DNA of 64,000 nucleotides from positions 33,889,994 to 33,953,993 of the forward strand of contig CM038717.1 in assembly GCA_021613375.1 (NCBI GenBank), read 5' to 3'. Each line of letters opens with the position of its first letter. Position 1 is the first letter of the stretch. This DNA comes from Megaleporinus macrocephalus (lineage: Eukaryota; Chordata; Actinopteri; Characiformes; Anostomidae). The position numbers and the translations under genes are program-made. The notes under the pieces are model-generated. The model worked only from the letters and a program-made list of their open reading frames with translations. It was not told where the DNA came from and searched no databases. Positions 36,573 through 48,689 of the stretch are shown here, in pieces.

Positions 36573-38105
36573 GAACGATAAGCACACACCACTGAATTTA
36601 CCCCATTCGTTTCGTCGATTGATTAACACACACTGCACTATCATTTGTATATGCGAGTGAGGGTGCATGCACGCGTTCGTGCGAGAGGAGTTGGTGAAGA
36701 AGAGATTGAGAGATGAAATTCCTGCCCCATCTGTTCCGTCATATGGCATAAAGAGAAGGAAATGGCGAAGATGGAGATGGCGCTTGGCTCGGCTGGCGGA
36801 TTTCTCAGCGCCGTTCCCCAGAATCCCGTTCGAGCTCCGACACGTTCAGCCTTTCTGAGCCTCTTTAGCATCTGAAGAGCTCGGCTCATCATAACACGGC
36901 CATTACTTGCGCTAACAGCTCTGGCATTTTTGAGGCGAATGACTTTTCAGTCACATCTGCGGCTCGCTATTGTTAGACTCGCTTCCACAGCTGAAGGGTG
37001 ACTTATCCAAACGGCCAGTGGTTTCACAAGAAACTCAATCAGGTGGGTTTCCACATAAGAACACACTCCGACACGCCGTCACAGGGCTGCCAGCTCAGTG
37101 CTGCCAAACTTGTATCCTCTCCCGCAGTTCTATACTTTGAGTCCATTAAACACATTGCTGGCTCCAAGCATACAGTGAGCAGGTTGCTGATTGGATGGTA
37201 GCTGGGGGGGGGGGTTGTATAGCTGATTGGTTGTCAACAGGGAGAGGGTCCTGGGTCCTGAACGCCGCAGAGGAGGCAAAGAAGAGGTAATGCTATGTGA
37301 CAAGCCGTCCGGTCAAGCAACTTAACTAGGTATTTAATTGCTGCTGCCCGTTTGCCACATGGTTTGTCGTTGGAAGATGTTTGTAATTGTGTTTCCGGTT
37401 TCCATCTGCAATGTAAATAGAATGATTTCTACTGATTAGGCAGATGGAAGTCTAACTGGCTCAACCCTGTCACTCCAGATCGCCCGCCAGCAAAAGTTGG
37501 CAGCGCTGCTGTTTACTGTAAAAGAGGCAAAACTCCACACATGGTGACTCCTGGCTTCAAGGTGGCTGCTAATACCGTCTCTAGCTTCTACACAGCAACA
37601 GTTTGGTCTGTATTTATAGATCATAATGGCTTTGTTAGACGTGGTCTACTACACACTGATCATGTACCGATTCAGAAAGTGTGTGGTATGTGACCAACCT
37701 GACGTTGCGCAGCAGTGGCAGCACTAATAGGCAGCGTTAGCGGCTGCACAGGGTCGCCAGGAGGCCTTCTAACAACTGGGTCACGACCATTATGTTGTCT
37801 AAAGGTGCTCGAGTCGGGGGAAAAACATGTCTGGCTCAAAAAAAGAATGGCTGAAGGAGAAAGAGAAGATGAGATGAAAAAGGCGTGAAGATAAAGGTGA
37901 GCAGTTAAATGGGGAGTTCTGCTGGTTCTTCCCCCGAACGCTTGCGTGTTTAAAAACAAGGACAAAAAGCAGATATCTGAGGCGTTTGAATGCATTCAGA
38001 GTTCATGAAAATTAGCTTGTAATGGTTTCCAGTGTGCTGCCTGATGTCGGAGACATTGTTTATTATGGTTTTGCGATACAGATTTCTGATTTGTGTAGAT
38101 TTGGA
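36572..38105. other. Non-repetitive island, candidate conserved element
   Basis: 36650-36980 is GC-richer and repeat-free (for example GGCGCTTGGCTCGGCTGGCG, TCTCAGCGCCGTTCCCCAGA). 37205-37214 is a run of G. No exon with plausible splice sites was seen. Most of the stretch is unclassified. Confidence 0.35.
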
Positions 38106-38390
38106 GGTGTAGTGGTGGTGGTGTAGTGGTTTAATCTCCTGTCCGGGTCGTTTGCATGTTCTCCCCGTGCTTGAGTGGGCTTCCTCCGGGTTCTCCGGTT
38201 TCCTCCTACAGTACAAACACATGCATGATAGGTTGATTGGTCACCCTAAATTGCCCGTAGGTGTGAGTGAGTGAGTGAGTGTTGGCTATGCGATGGACTG
38301 GCGAACTGTCCATGGTGTACCCTGTCTTCGCCCGATGACGCTGGGATTGGCTCTAGTGATGGATGGATGGACGGATGGATAGATGGATGT
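38106..38390. repeat. Dispersed fish repeat (GCATGTTCTCCCCGTG family)
   Basis: Contains GTTTGCATGTTCTCCCCGTG, GGGCTTCCTCCGGGTTCTCC, CACCCTAAATTGCCCGTAGG, (GTGA)n, CTGTCCATGGTGTACCCTGT and a terminal GGATGGATGG tract, in the fixed order of a widespread teleost repeat. Its class is uncertain. Confidence 0.75.
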
Positions 38391-38429
38391 AGATTTGGCT
38401 ATGTAGCTGGAAGGTTACCAGTTCAATCA

Positions 38430-38580
38430 CCTAAACCGACAGAATATGCCCTTGAACAAGGCACCTAGTCCCCAGTTGCTGTCCGGGCCACAGGACTGCC
38501 CTCTCACTCTGGGCAAGTGTTCTTGCTGCCCTTATGTGTATATGTAAGTGGGCGTTTCACTGCATGTGTGGGTTAAATTC
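38430..38580 (+). repeat. Dispersed SINE-like fish repeat, plus copy
   Basis: Contains CCCTTGAACAAGGCACCTAG, CCAGTTGCTGTCCGGG, GGGCAAGTGTTCTTGCTGCC and GTTTCACTGCATGTGTGGG. Opposite orientation to 27420-27615. Confidence 0.65.
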
Positions 38581-39870
38581 TAGTTTCTATTCTTAATTTC
38601 TATCAGCACCACTATGTCTGAGTATTGCTGAGTATCAGACCACTCTGAATAATTTATCTCATTGATTAATTGAATTGTGTAGAACCTTTACACATGTAAA
38701 CAACCTACATTGTGAGGGTAGCGCCCTCTATGCCCGCTAGATGCACGTGTGCAGAAAGGGGAGCCGGAATTTGGCACAACACAAGACATCAAAACATCTT
38801 GACTCACAAGAGAAAGTCAAATTACAGGACTTGATTCAAAAATCCTGAGATTGACAAAAACTGACCAAACCTTTTTTGGTCTGATACTTATTTCTTTGCA
38901 TGCTAACCTGAAACAGGACTGGGGTTGGTTGACTTTTGGCATCTGCATAAACTACAAAACTCCGTCAGTCTTTAATAAATAACGCTGAGGGGGACTTTTC
39001 CACTCGTACCAGCGAGTGAAAACCAGTTAAAGGTTTACTCTTGTTTTAATCTTTTTCATTCTGCTCGATGACGAGTTCTTCCATCTCTTAGCAACCTCCG
39101 TAGTCATGTCCATACTGGGAATACCAAGCTAGCTTTTTTGGTAGCTAGCTGAGAAGCCATAGCTGTGGGCGTGTGATATAAAGTCTGTTTCTCTTTAACG
39201 TTTGTGGCTTTAGCTTTTAACTGGACAATAAGAAGTATCTTATTCAGTAGTAGCCTCATCAGTGCTTTCCCTCCCAATCACAGCCACAGTTAACCCAGGT
39301 TTACATACTGGTTACGATTAACGTGATGATGGGTTGAATGTATCGTTTTTTTTTTTAAAAAGAGAAAACAAATCAAACTACGTGAATATATCTTTGTTGT
39401 CTAAAGAAAACCATGCTTCTCAATTTTTATTTTTCTACCTTATTCGAAGGCAGCAGCTGGCGTTTACAATTCATAATAAATGATTAATTGAAAAAAAATC
39501 TGCCCATTAACTGTTTTTGGCCTCTCATTTTAAATAGTTTCTTGTTTTTTTGGTTGGACAACAGTGATATAATAAATATATTTTTTTAAATTAACTCTTG
39601 ACGGACATGTGGCAAAAGTTTGAACACTGGTAAAAAGTGGTGCAGCTCACTAGATCAGGCCCATATTCTTACTGCACGCTAAAATCAATCTGCACGGCTG
39701 CCATCTGGTGAAATTCACTTTTCGTTTGCATGAGGTTAACTTTTTATCACTCTCTGTGTGTGGTTCACACTACTGACGCTCCCACAGTTCTCACACACAG
39801 CTGCCACATGTCTTCATACACTGTCTTCAAGAAAAGGTACTAAACTGGCACCATGATGGTACCCCATATC
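38581..39870. other. Intronic spacer, nothing recognised
   Basis: AT-rich; no supported feature. Confidence 0.4.
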
Positions 39871-39874
39871 TTCT

Positions 39875-42800
39875 CAAGCGTACATCTTCACTACCTTGAG
39901 TGACAAAACATTACTACCATCTTCTTAAGTGTACATCTTCAGTACCTTCAGTCAGGAAACATTACTACCATCTTCTCAAGCGTACATCTTCAGTACCTTC
40001 AGTCAGGAAACATTACTACCATCATCTCAAGCGTACATCTTCAGTACCTTCAGTCAGGAAACATTACTACCATCTTCTTAAGTGTACATCTTCAGTACCT
40101 TCAGTCAGGAAACATTACTACCATCATCTCAAGCGTACATCTTCAGTACCTTCAGTCAGGAAACATTACTACCATCATCTCAAGTGTACATCTTCAGTAC
40201 CTTCAGTCAGGAAACATTACTACCATCATCTCAAGTGTACATCTTCACTACCTTGAGTGACAAAACATAACTACCATCTTCATAAGTGTACATCTTCAGT
40301 ACCTTCAGTCAGGAAACATTACTACCATCTTCTCAAGCGTACATCTTCACTACCTTCAGTCAGAAAACATAACTACCATCTTCTCAAGCGTACATCTTCA
40401 GTACCTTCAGTCAGGAAACATTACTACCATCTTCTCAAGTGTACATCTTCAGTACCTTCAGTCAGGAAACATTACTACCATCATCTCAAGTGTACATCTT
40501 CAGTACCTTCAGTCAGGAAACATTACTACCATCTTCTCAAGCGTACATCTTCACTACCTTCAGTCAGAAAACATAACTACCATCTTCTCAAGCGTACATC
40601 TTCAGTACCTTCAGTCAGGAAACATTACTACCATCATCTCAAGTGTACATCTTCAGTACCTTCAGTCAGGAAACATTACTACCATCATCTCAAGTGTACA
40701 TCTTCAGTACCTTCAGTCAGGAAACATTACTACCATCTTCTCAAGTGTACATCTTCAGTACCTTCAGTCAGGAAACATTACTACCATCATCTCAAGTGTA
40801 CATCTTCAGTACCTTCAGTCAGGAAACATTACTACCATCTTCTTAAGTGTACATCTTCACTACCTTCAGTCAGGAAACATTACTACCATCTTCTCAAGTG
40901 TACATCTTCAGTACCTTCAGTCAGGAAACATTACTACCATCTTCTCAAGTGTACATCTTCAGTACCTTCAGTCAGGAAACATAACTACCATCTTCTTAAG
41001 TGTACATCTTCACTACCTTCAGTCAGGAAACATTACTACCATCTTCTTAAGTGTACATCTTCAGTACCTTCAGTCAGGAAACATTACTACCATCTTCTCA
41101 AGCGTACATCTTCAGTACCTTCAGTCAGGAAACATTACTACCATCTTCTTAAGTGTACATCTTCACTACCTTCAGTCAGGAAACATTACTACCATCTTCT
41201 TAAGTGTACATCTTCAGTACCTTCAGTCAGGAAACATTACTACCATCTTCTTAAGTGTACATCTTCACTACCTTCAGTCAGGAAACATTACTACCATCTT
41301 CTTAAGTGTACATCTTCAGTACCTTCAGTCAGGAAACATTACTACCATCTTCTCAAGCGTACATCTTCAGTACCTTCAGTCAGGAAACATTACTACCATC
41401 ATCTCAAGTGTACATCTTCACTACCTTGAGTGACAAAACATAACTACCATCTTCATAAGTGTACATCTTCAGTACCTTCAGTCAGGAAACATTACTACCA
41501 TCTTCTCAAGCGTACATCTTCACTACCTTCAGTCAGAAAACATAACTACCATCTTCTCAAGCGTACATCTTCAGTACCTTCAGTCAGGAAACATTACTAC
41601 CATCTTCATAAGTGTACATCTTCAGTACCTTCAGTCAGGAAACATTACTACCATCTTCTCAAGCATACATCTTCACTACCTTCAGTCAGAAAACATAACT
41701 ACCATCTTCTCAAGCGTACATCTTCAGTACCTTCAGTCAGGAAACATTACTACCATCATCTCAAGTGTACATCTTCAGTACCTTCAGTCAGGAAACATTA
41801 CTACCATCATCTCAAGTGTACATCTTCACTACCTTCAGTCAGGAAACATTACTACCATCTTCTCAAGTGTACATCTTCAGTACCTTCAGTCAGGAAACAT
41901 TACTACCATCTTCTCAAGCGTACATCTTCAGTACCTTCAGTCAGGAAACATTACTACCATCATCTCAAGTGTACATCTTCACTACCTTCAGTCAGGGAAC
42001 ATTACTACCATCATCTCAAGTGTACATCTTCACTACCTTCAGTCAGGAAACATTACTACCATCTTCTCAAGTGTACATCTTCAGTACCTTCAGTCAGGAA
42101 ACATTACTACCATCTTCTCAAGCGTACATCTTCAGTACCTTCAGTCAGGAAACATAACTACCATCTTCTTAAGTGTACATCTTCAGTACCTTCAGTCAGG
42201 AAACATTACTACCATCATCTCAAGTGTACATCTTCAGTACCTTCAGTCAGGAAACATTACTACCATCTTCTCAAGTGTACATCTTCAGTACCTTCAGTCA
42301 GGAAACATTACTACCATCTTCTCAAGCGTACATCTTCACTACCTTCAGTCAGGAAACATTACTACCATCTTCTTAAGTGTACATCTTCAGTACCTTCAGT
42401 CAGGAAACATTACTACCATCTTCTCAAGCGTACATCTTCAGTACCTTCAGTCAGGAAACATTACTACCATCTTCTTAAGTGTACATCTTCACTACCTTCA
42501 GTCAGGAAACATTACTACCATCTTCTTAAGTGTACATCTTCAGTACCTTCAGTCAGGAAACATTACTACCATCTTCTCAAGCGTACATCTTCAGTACCTT
42601 CAGTCAGGAAACATTACTACCATCATCTCAAGTGTACATCTTCACTACCTTGAGTGACAAAACATAACTACCATCTTCATAAGTGTACATCTTCAGTACC
42701 TTCAGTCAGGAAACATTACTACCATCTTCTCAAGCGTACATCTTCACTACCTTCAGTCAGAAAACATAACTACCATCTTCTCAAGCGTACATCTTCAGTA

Positions 42801-45800
42801 CCTTCAGTCAGGAAACATAACTACCATCTTCTTAAGTGTACATCTTCAGTACCTTCAGTCAGGAAACATTACTACCATCTTCTCAAGCGTACATCTTCAG
42901 TACCTTCAGTCAGGAAACATTACTACCATCTTCTTAAGTGTACATCTTCACTACCTTCAGTCAGGAAACATTACTACCATCTTCTTAAGTGTACATCTTC
43001 AGTACCTTCAGTCAGGAAACATTACTACCATCTTCTCAAGCGTACATCTTCAGTACCTTCAGTCAGGAAACATAACTACCATCTTCTCAAGCGTACATCT
43101 TCAGTACCTTCAGTCAGGAAACATAACTACCATCTTCTCAACCGTACATCTTCAGTACCTTCAGTCAGGAAACATTACTACCATCTTCTCAAGCGTACAT
43201 CTTCAGTACCTTCAGTCAGGAAACATTACTACCATCTTCTTAAGTGTACATCTTCAGTACCTTCAGTCAGGAAACATAACTACCATCTTCTTAAGTGTAC
43301 ATCTTCAGTACCTTCAGTCAGGAAACATTACTACCATCTTCTCAAGCGTACATCTTCAGTACCTTCAGTCAGGAAACATAACTACCATCTTCTCAAGCGT
43401 ACATCTTCAGTACCTTCAGTCAGGAAACATAACTACCATCTTCTCAACCGTACATCTTCAGTACCTTCAGTCAGGAAACATTACTACCATCTTCTCAAGC
43501 GTACATCTTCAGTACCTTCAGTCAGGAAACATTACTACCATCTTCTTAAGTGTACATCTTCAGTACCTTCAGTCAGGAAACATTACTACCATCTTCTCAA
43601 GCGTACATCTTCAGTACCTTCAGTCAGGAAACATAACTACCATCTTCTTAAGTGTACATCTTCAGTACCTTCAGTCAGGAAACATTACTACCATCTTCTC
43701 AAGCGTACATCTTCAGTACCTTCAGTCAGGAAACATAACTACCATCTTCTTAAGTGTACATCTTCAGTACCTTCAGTCAGGAAACATTACTACCATTTTC
43801 TCAAGCATACATCTTCAGTACCTTCAGTCAGGAAACATAACTACCATCTTCTTAAGTGTACATCTTCAGTACCTTCAGTCAGGAAACATAACTACCATCT
43901 TCTTAAGTGTACATCTTCAGTACCTTCAGTCAGGAAACATAACTACCATCTTCATAAGTGTACATCTTCAGTACCTTCAGTCAGGAAACATTACTACCAT
44001 CTTCTCAAGCGTACATCTTCAGTACCTTCAGTCAGGAAACATAACTACCATCTTCTCAAGCATAGACCTTCAGTACCTTCAGTCAGGAAACATTACTACC
44101 ATCTTCTTAAGTGTACATCTTCAGTACCTTCAGTCAGGAAACATTACTACCATCTTCTTAAGTGTACATCTTCAGTACCTTCAGTCAGGAAACATTACTA
44201 CCATCTTCTCAAGCGTACATCTTCAGTACCTTCAGTCAGGAAACATAACTACCATCTTCTTAAGTGTACATCTTCAGTACCTTCAGTCAGGAAACATTAC
44301 TACCATCTTCTCAAGCGTACATCTTCAGTACCTTCAGTCAGGAACCATTACTACCATCTTCTCAAGCATAGACCTTCAGTACCTTCAGTCAGGAAACATA
44401 ACTACCATCTTCTCAAGCGTACATCTTCAGTACCTTCAGTCAGGAAACATTACTACCATCTTCTCAAGCGTACATCTTCAGTACCTTCAGTCAGGAAACA
44501 TAACTACCATCTTCTCAAGCGTACATCTTCAGTACCTTCAGTCAGGAAACATTACTACCATCTTCTTAAGCGTACATCTTCAGTACCTTCAGTCAGGAAA
44601 CATAACTACCATCTTCTCAAGCGTACATCTTCAGTACCTTCAGTCAGGAAACATAACTACAATCTTCTCAAGCGTACATCTTCAGTACCTTCAGTCAGGA
44701 AACATTACTACCATCTTCTTAAGTGTACATCTTCAGTACCTTCAGTCAGGAAACATTACTACCATCTTCTCAAGCGTACATCTTCAGTACCTTCAGTCAG
44801 GAAACATAACTACCATCTTCTCAAGCGTACATCTTCAGTACCTTCAGTCAGGAAACATTACTACCATCTTCTTAAGTGTACATCTTCAGTACCTTCAGTC
44901 AGGAAACATTACTACCATCTTCTTAAGTGTACATCTTCAGTACCTTCAGTCAGGAAACATTACTACCATCTTCATAAGTGTACATCTTCAGTACCTTCAG
45001 TCAGGAAACATTACTACCATCTTCTCAAGCGTACATCTTCAGTACCTTCAGTCAGGAAACATAACTGTACCATCTTCTCAAGCATAGACCTTCAGTACCT
45101 TCAGTCAGGAAACATAACTACCATCTTCTCAAGTGTACATCTTCAGTACCTTCAGTCAGGAAACATAACTACCATCTTCTTAAGTGTACATCTTCAGTAC
45201 CTTCAGTCAGGAAACATTACTACCATCATCTCAATTGTACATCTTCAGTACCTTCAGTCAGGAAACATTACTACCATCTTCTCAAGCGTACATCTTCAGT
45301 ACCTTCAGTCAGGAAACATTACTACCATCTTCTTAAGCGTACATCTTCAGTACCTTCAGTCAGGAAACATTACTACCATCTTCTCAAGCGTACATCTTCA
45401 GTACCTTCAGTCAGGAAACATAACTACCATCTTCTCAAGCGTACATCTTCAGTACCTTCAGTCAGGAAACATTACTACCATCTTCTCAAGCGTACATCTT
45501 CAGTACCTTCAGTCAGGAAACATTACTACCATCTTCTCAAGCGTACATCTTCAGTACCTTCAGTCAGGAAACATAACTACCATCTTCTTAAGTGTACATC
45601 TTCAGTACCTTCAGTCAGGAAACATTACTACCATCTTCTCAAGTGTACATCTTCAGTACCTTCAGTCAGGAAACATTACTACCATCATCTCAAGTGTACA
45701 TCTTCAGTACCTTCAGTCAGGAAACATTACTACCATCTTCTCAAGTGTACATCTTCAGTACCTTCAGTCAGGAACCATTACTACCATCTTCTTAAGCGTA

Positions 45801-46757
45801 CATCTTCAGTACCTTCAGTCAGGAAACATAACTACCATCTTCTTAAGTGTACATCTTCAGTACCTTCAGTCAGGAAACATTACTACCATCTTCTCAAGCG
45901 TACATCTTCAGTACCTTCAGTCAGGAAACATAACTACCATCTTCTCAAGCGTACATCTTCAGTACCTTCAGTCAGGAAACATAACTACCATCTTCTCAAG
46001 TGTACATCTTCAGTACCTTCAGTCAGGAAACATAACTACCATCTTCTTAAGTGTACATCTTCAGTACCTTCAGTCAGGAAACATAACTACCATCTTCTCA
46101 AGCGTACATCTTCAGTACCTTCAGTCAGGAAACATTACTACCATCTTCTCAAGCGTACATCTTCAGTACCTTCAGCCAGGAAACATAACTGTACCATCTT
46201 CTCAAGCATAGACCTTCAGTACCTTCAGTCAGGAGACATAACTATATCATCTTCTCAAGCATAGACCTTCAGTACCTTCAGCCAGGAAACATAACTGTAC
46301 CATCTTCTCAAGCATAGACCTTCAGTACCTTCAGCCAGGAAACATAACTGTACCATCTTCTCAAGCATAGACCTTCAGTACCTTCAGCCAGGAAACATAA
46401 CTGTACCATCTTCTCAAGCATAGACCTTCAGTACCTTCAGCCAGGAAACATAACTGTACCATCTTCTCAAGCATAGACCTTCAGTACCTTCAGCCAGGAA
46501 ACATAACTGTACCATCTTCTCAAGCATAGACCTTCAGTACCTTCAGCCAGGAAACATAACTGTACCATCTTCTCAAGCATAGACCTTCAGTACCTTCAGC
46601 CAGGAAACATAACTGTACCATCTTCTCAAGCATAGACCTTCAGTACCTTCAGTCAGGAAACATAACTGTACCATCTTCTCAAGCATAGACCTTCAGTACC
46701 TTCAGCCAGGAAACATAACTGTACCATCTTCTCAAGCATAGACCTTCAGTACCTTTG
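39875..46757 (+). repeat. Tandem array 4, 51-bp unit grading into a 53-bp unit, about 134 copies
   Basis: The main unit is CATTACTACCATCTTCTCAA, then GCGTACATCTTCAGTACCTT, then CAGTCAGGAAA (51 bp). Variants are ATT/ATA, CTT/CAT, CTCAAG/CTTAAG/CATAAG, GCG/GTG, CAG/CAC. A marker unit GACAAAACATAACTACC at 40257, 41430 and 42654 defines blocks of 23 and 24 units. From 45067 a 2-bp insertion (ATAACTGTACC) appears, and 46180-46750 is an almost homogeneous run of about 11 copies of a 53-bp unit with CATAGACC and CAGCCAGG. Since 51 is divisible by 3, frames up to 1185 codons stay open (HYYHLLKCTSSVPSVRK); this is not evidence of a protein. Confidence 0.97.
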
Positions 46758-47329
46758 GTCAGTTATATATTTATATGTATCATATGATTTTATAAGTTGT
46801 ATTGCCTACTGTTGTGTTTTTGGTCCTTTAATATTCTGTTATGAAAATGGATTATGAAAAGGTAGAATATGTTCTCTTCCTTTGGGGAAAATCAGGTTTG
46901 TAAACAGTTGGATATTTAAACCATTGTTGTACCGTTTGAAGGTACAAGTACATAGTTTGTACTTGTTAGGAATGAAAAATGTATCTGCACAGTAACTTTG
47001 TTTCTACCAGTGTAGAAATGAATGAGAAGAGAAAATAGCCTCGCTTTGCTGTCTGAGCAAAAATTGGAATTGTGCAATGAGGCTTGTAATGTATAAACAT
47101 ACCTAGATGACGTATGACATACTACTCCAGCCATATGTCTGGATGTGTAGCCAGAGCTATCTGCACCTTTATACAGCCCAGCCATTTCAGGAGGAGTTCA
47201 CCATGTATGTAAACATCTGGTGGTCATATGACCCTATAGTGAGGTACACAGTACATGGCAGTGATTGAAAGCAGTACGAAGACAATATATCAAATGTTGA
47301 AACTGAGAAATTGTATTGTTTATGAAAAA
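46758..47329. other. Intronic spacer, nothing recognised
   Basis: No feature was recognised. Confidence 0.4.
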
Positions 47330-48140
47330 TATAGGGCTGTTTTGAATCTTTCCAAAACTGTTGGGACAGGAGCAACAAAAGATGCTGGTAAAGTTCTGTA
47401 ATGTGTGTTATCACTGTTTGGGCTCAGTGAAACTGCCAACAACCCTGGGCTGTAAACACCGTTCATTGCTGCTCCACAAACTCAAGTTTAAACTCTTATA
47501 AAACTCTATAAATCCAGATACAACCAATCCAGAAAGTCAGCAGCCTTCTTTGAACCTGAGCTCATTTAAGATGGACCAATCAACTTATCAAGAAATGTCA
47601 ACAGTTTTTGGAATTCATGGATGCCTGTAAAGAGTAGAGCAACCATCCGGCTTGTTATCAACATACAGCAGCCTGCATCCATCCATCCATCCATTTATGG
47701 GGGGAGCATTAGCGCACATTGCATGGGGGACTTGCACACCTGTGAAAGCACCATTAATGCTGAACGATATATGGAGAAACATATGCTGACATCTTCTTCA
47801 GGGAAGATCAAGACATTATCGAACCACATTCTGCAACAATGTGGCTCTGTATTAGAGGAGTCCAGGCGCTGAACTGATCTGCCTGCAATCCAGAACGACA
47901 ATCCTCACAACATTTAACACATAATACAAAGAAAAAAATACAACAAATAAGACCCAGAACTGTTGATCAGCTGAAATCCTACATCAAGCAAGACAAAAAC
48001 ATTTCACTTCCAGAGCTACAGCATTTGTCTCCTCAGTTCCCAAACATGTGAATGTGTTCCACCATCAAAATTTCATTGCTTTCCCAAAATAGCAACACAA
48101 TTTCTCAGTTTCACCCTTCTGATGGGTTGTCTTTGTTCTA
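47330..48140 (+). pseudogene. Tc1-like transposase relic
   Basis: The + frame at 47621-47872 contains GGSISAHCMGDLHTCE, then INAERYMEKHML. This is the catalytic-core region after the second Asp in a group of fish Tc1-like transposases (recalled pattern: W-G-ISA-MG-L, INAERY). A CATCCATC expansion and frameshifts break it. Flanks carry AACTGTTGGGACAGGAGCAA on the left and the GAGACAAATG-type and CTTGATGTAGGATTTCAGCT sequence in complement on the right, as found in this element's other non-coding copies. It is incomplete and non-functional. Confidence 0.75.
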
Positions 48141-48161
48141 TTGTCAATGAAATATAGGGTG

Positions 48162-48689
48162 TGTCTCAAAGCCTAGTGAGCTGCCTACTAGAGATGGACC
48201 GATCAGCGTTTTTGAGGCCGATTCCAATCGCTGATCATCCTTCAACAAGATTGGCCGATAGCCGATACCGAGAGAGGGCGGGGCTATATGCCACGGCAGG
48301 CCTACATGTAGTTATTAGCGCAAGCAAGTCATGAAACATAGTCGAAACTGGTTTATTACCATTACCATAATATTTTTAACCAAATTAAATGTAAAAAAAC
48401 AAAATAAATCAAACAAATATCTCCAATACTGTACTCATTAAGTTTAGACCCTTCATTGAAAATGAAAAAAGCTAATTAAATAAATGCAGTCAAAACTGCT
48501 GTCCTTAAACGCAGACTCCTGTTATTTTAAACAAAAATCTGCAATCATTAAATATAGATCTTGAATTGTTGTGTTTTTGAGAATCGATACAGTATCACGA
48601 AACAAAATATCCCGATATTCGATATTTTCGATATTTTCTTAAACCCTTACTAGACAGCCTACTTTTACAGCTCACTAGGTTTTGAGACA
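48162..48689. mobile_element. Foldback MITE carrying pieces of two other hAT-like elements
   Basis: Outer inverted ends are TGTCTCAAAGCCTAGTGAGC on the left and GCTCACTAGGTTTTGAGACA on the right. Inside, 48189-48400 (TAGAGATGGACCGATCAGCG ...) is the inverted counterpart of 55256-55456. 48580-48652 (ATCGATACAGTATCACG ... TTTTCTTAAACCCTTA) is the right end of the 30474-30820 family. A left end from one family thus joins a right end from another. Confidence 0.7.

Noticed and set aside
42654..46211. 1185-codon plus-strand open frame, and similar frames at 40257-41429 and 41430-42653
   Set aside because: The 51-bp unit gives a 17-residue repeat. The frame switches to another repeating peptide at a 2-bp insertion (45067), and there is no start context, domain or codon bias.
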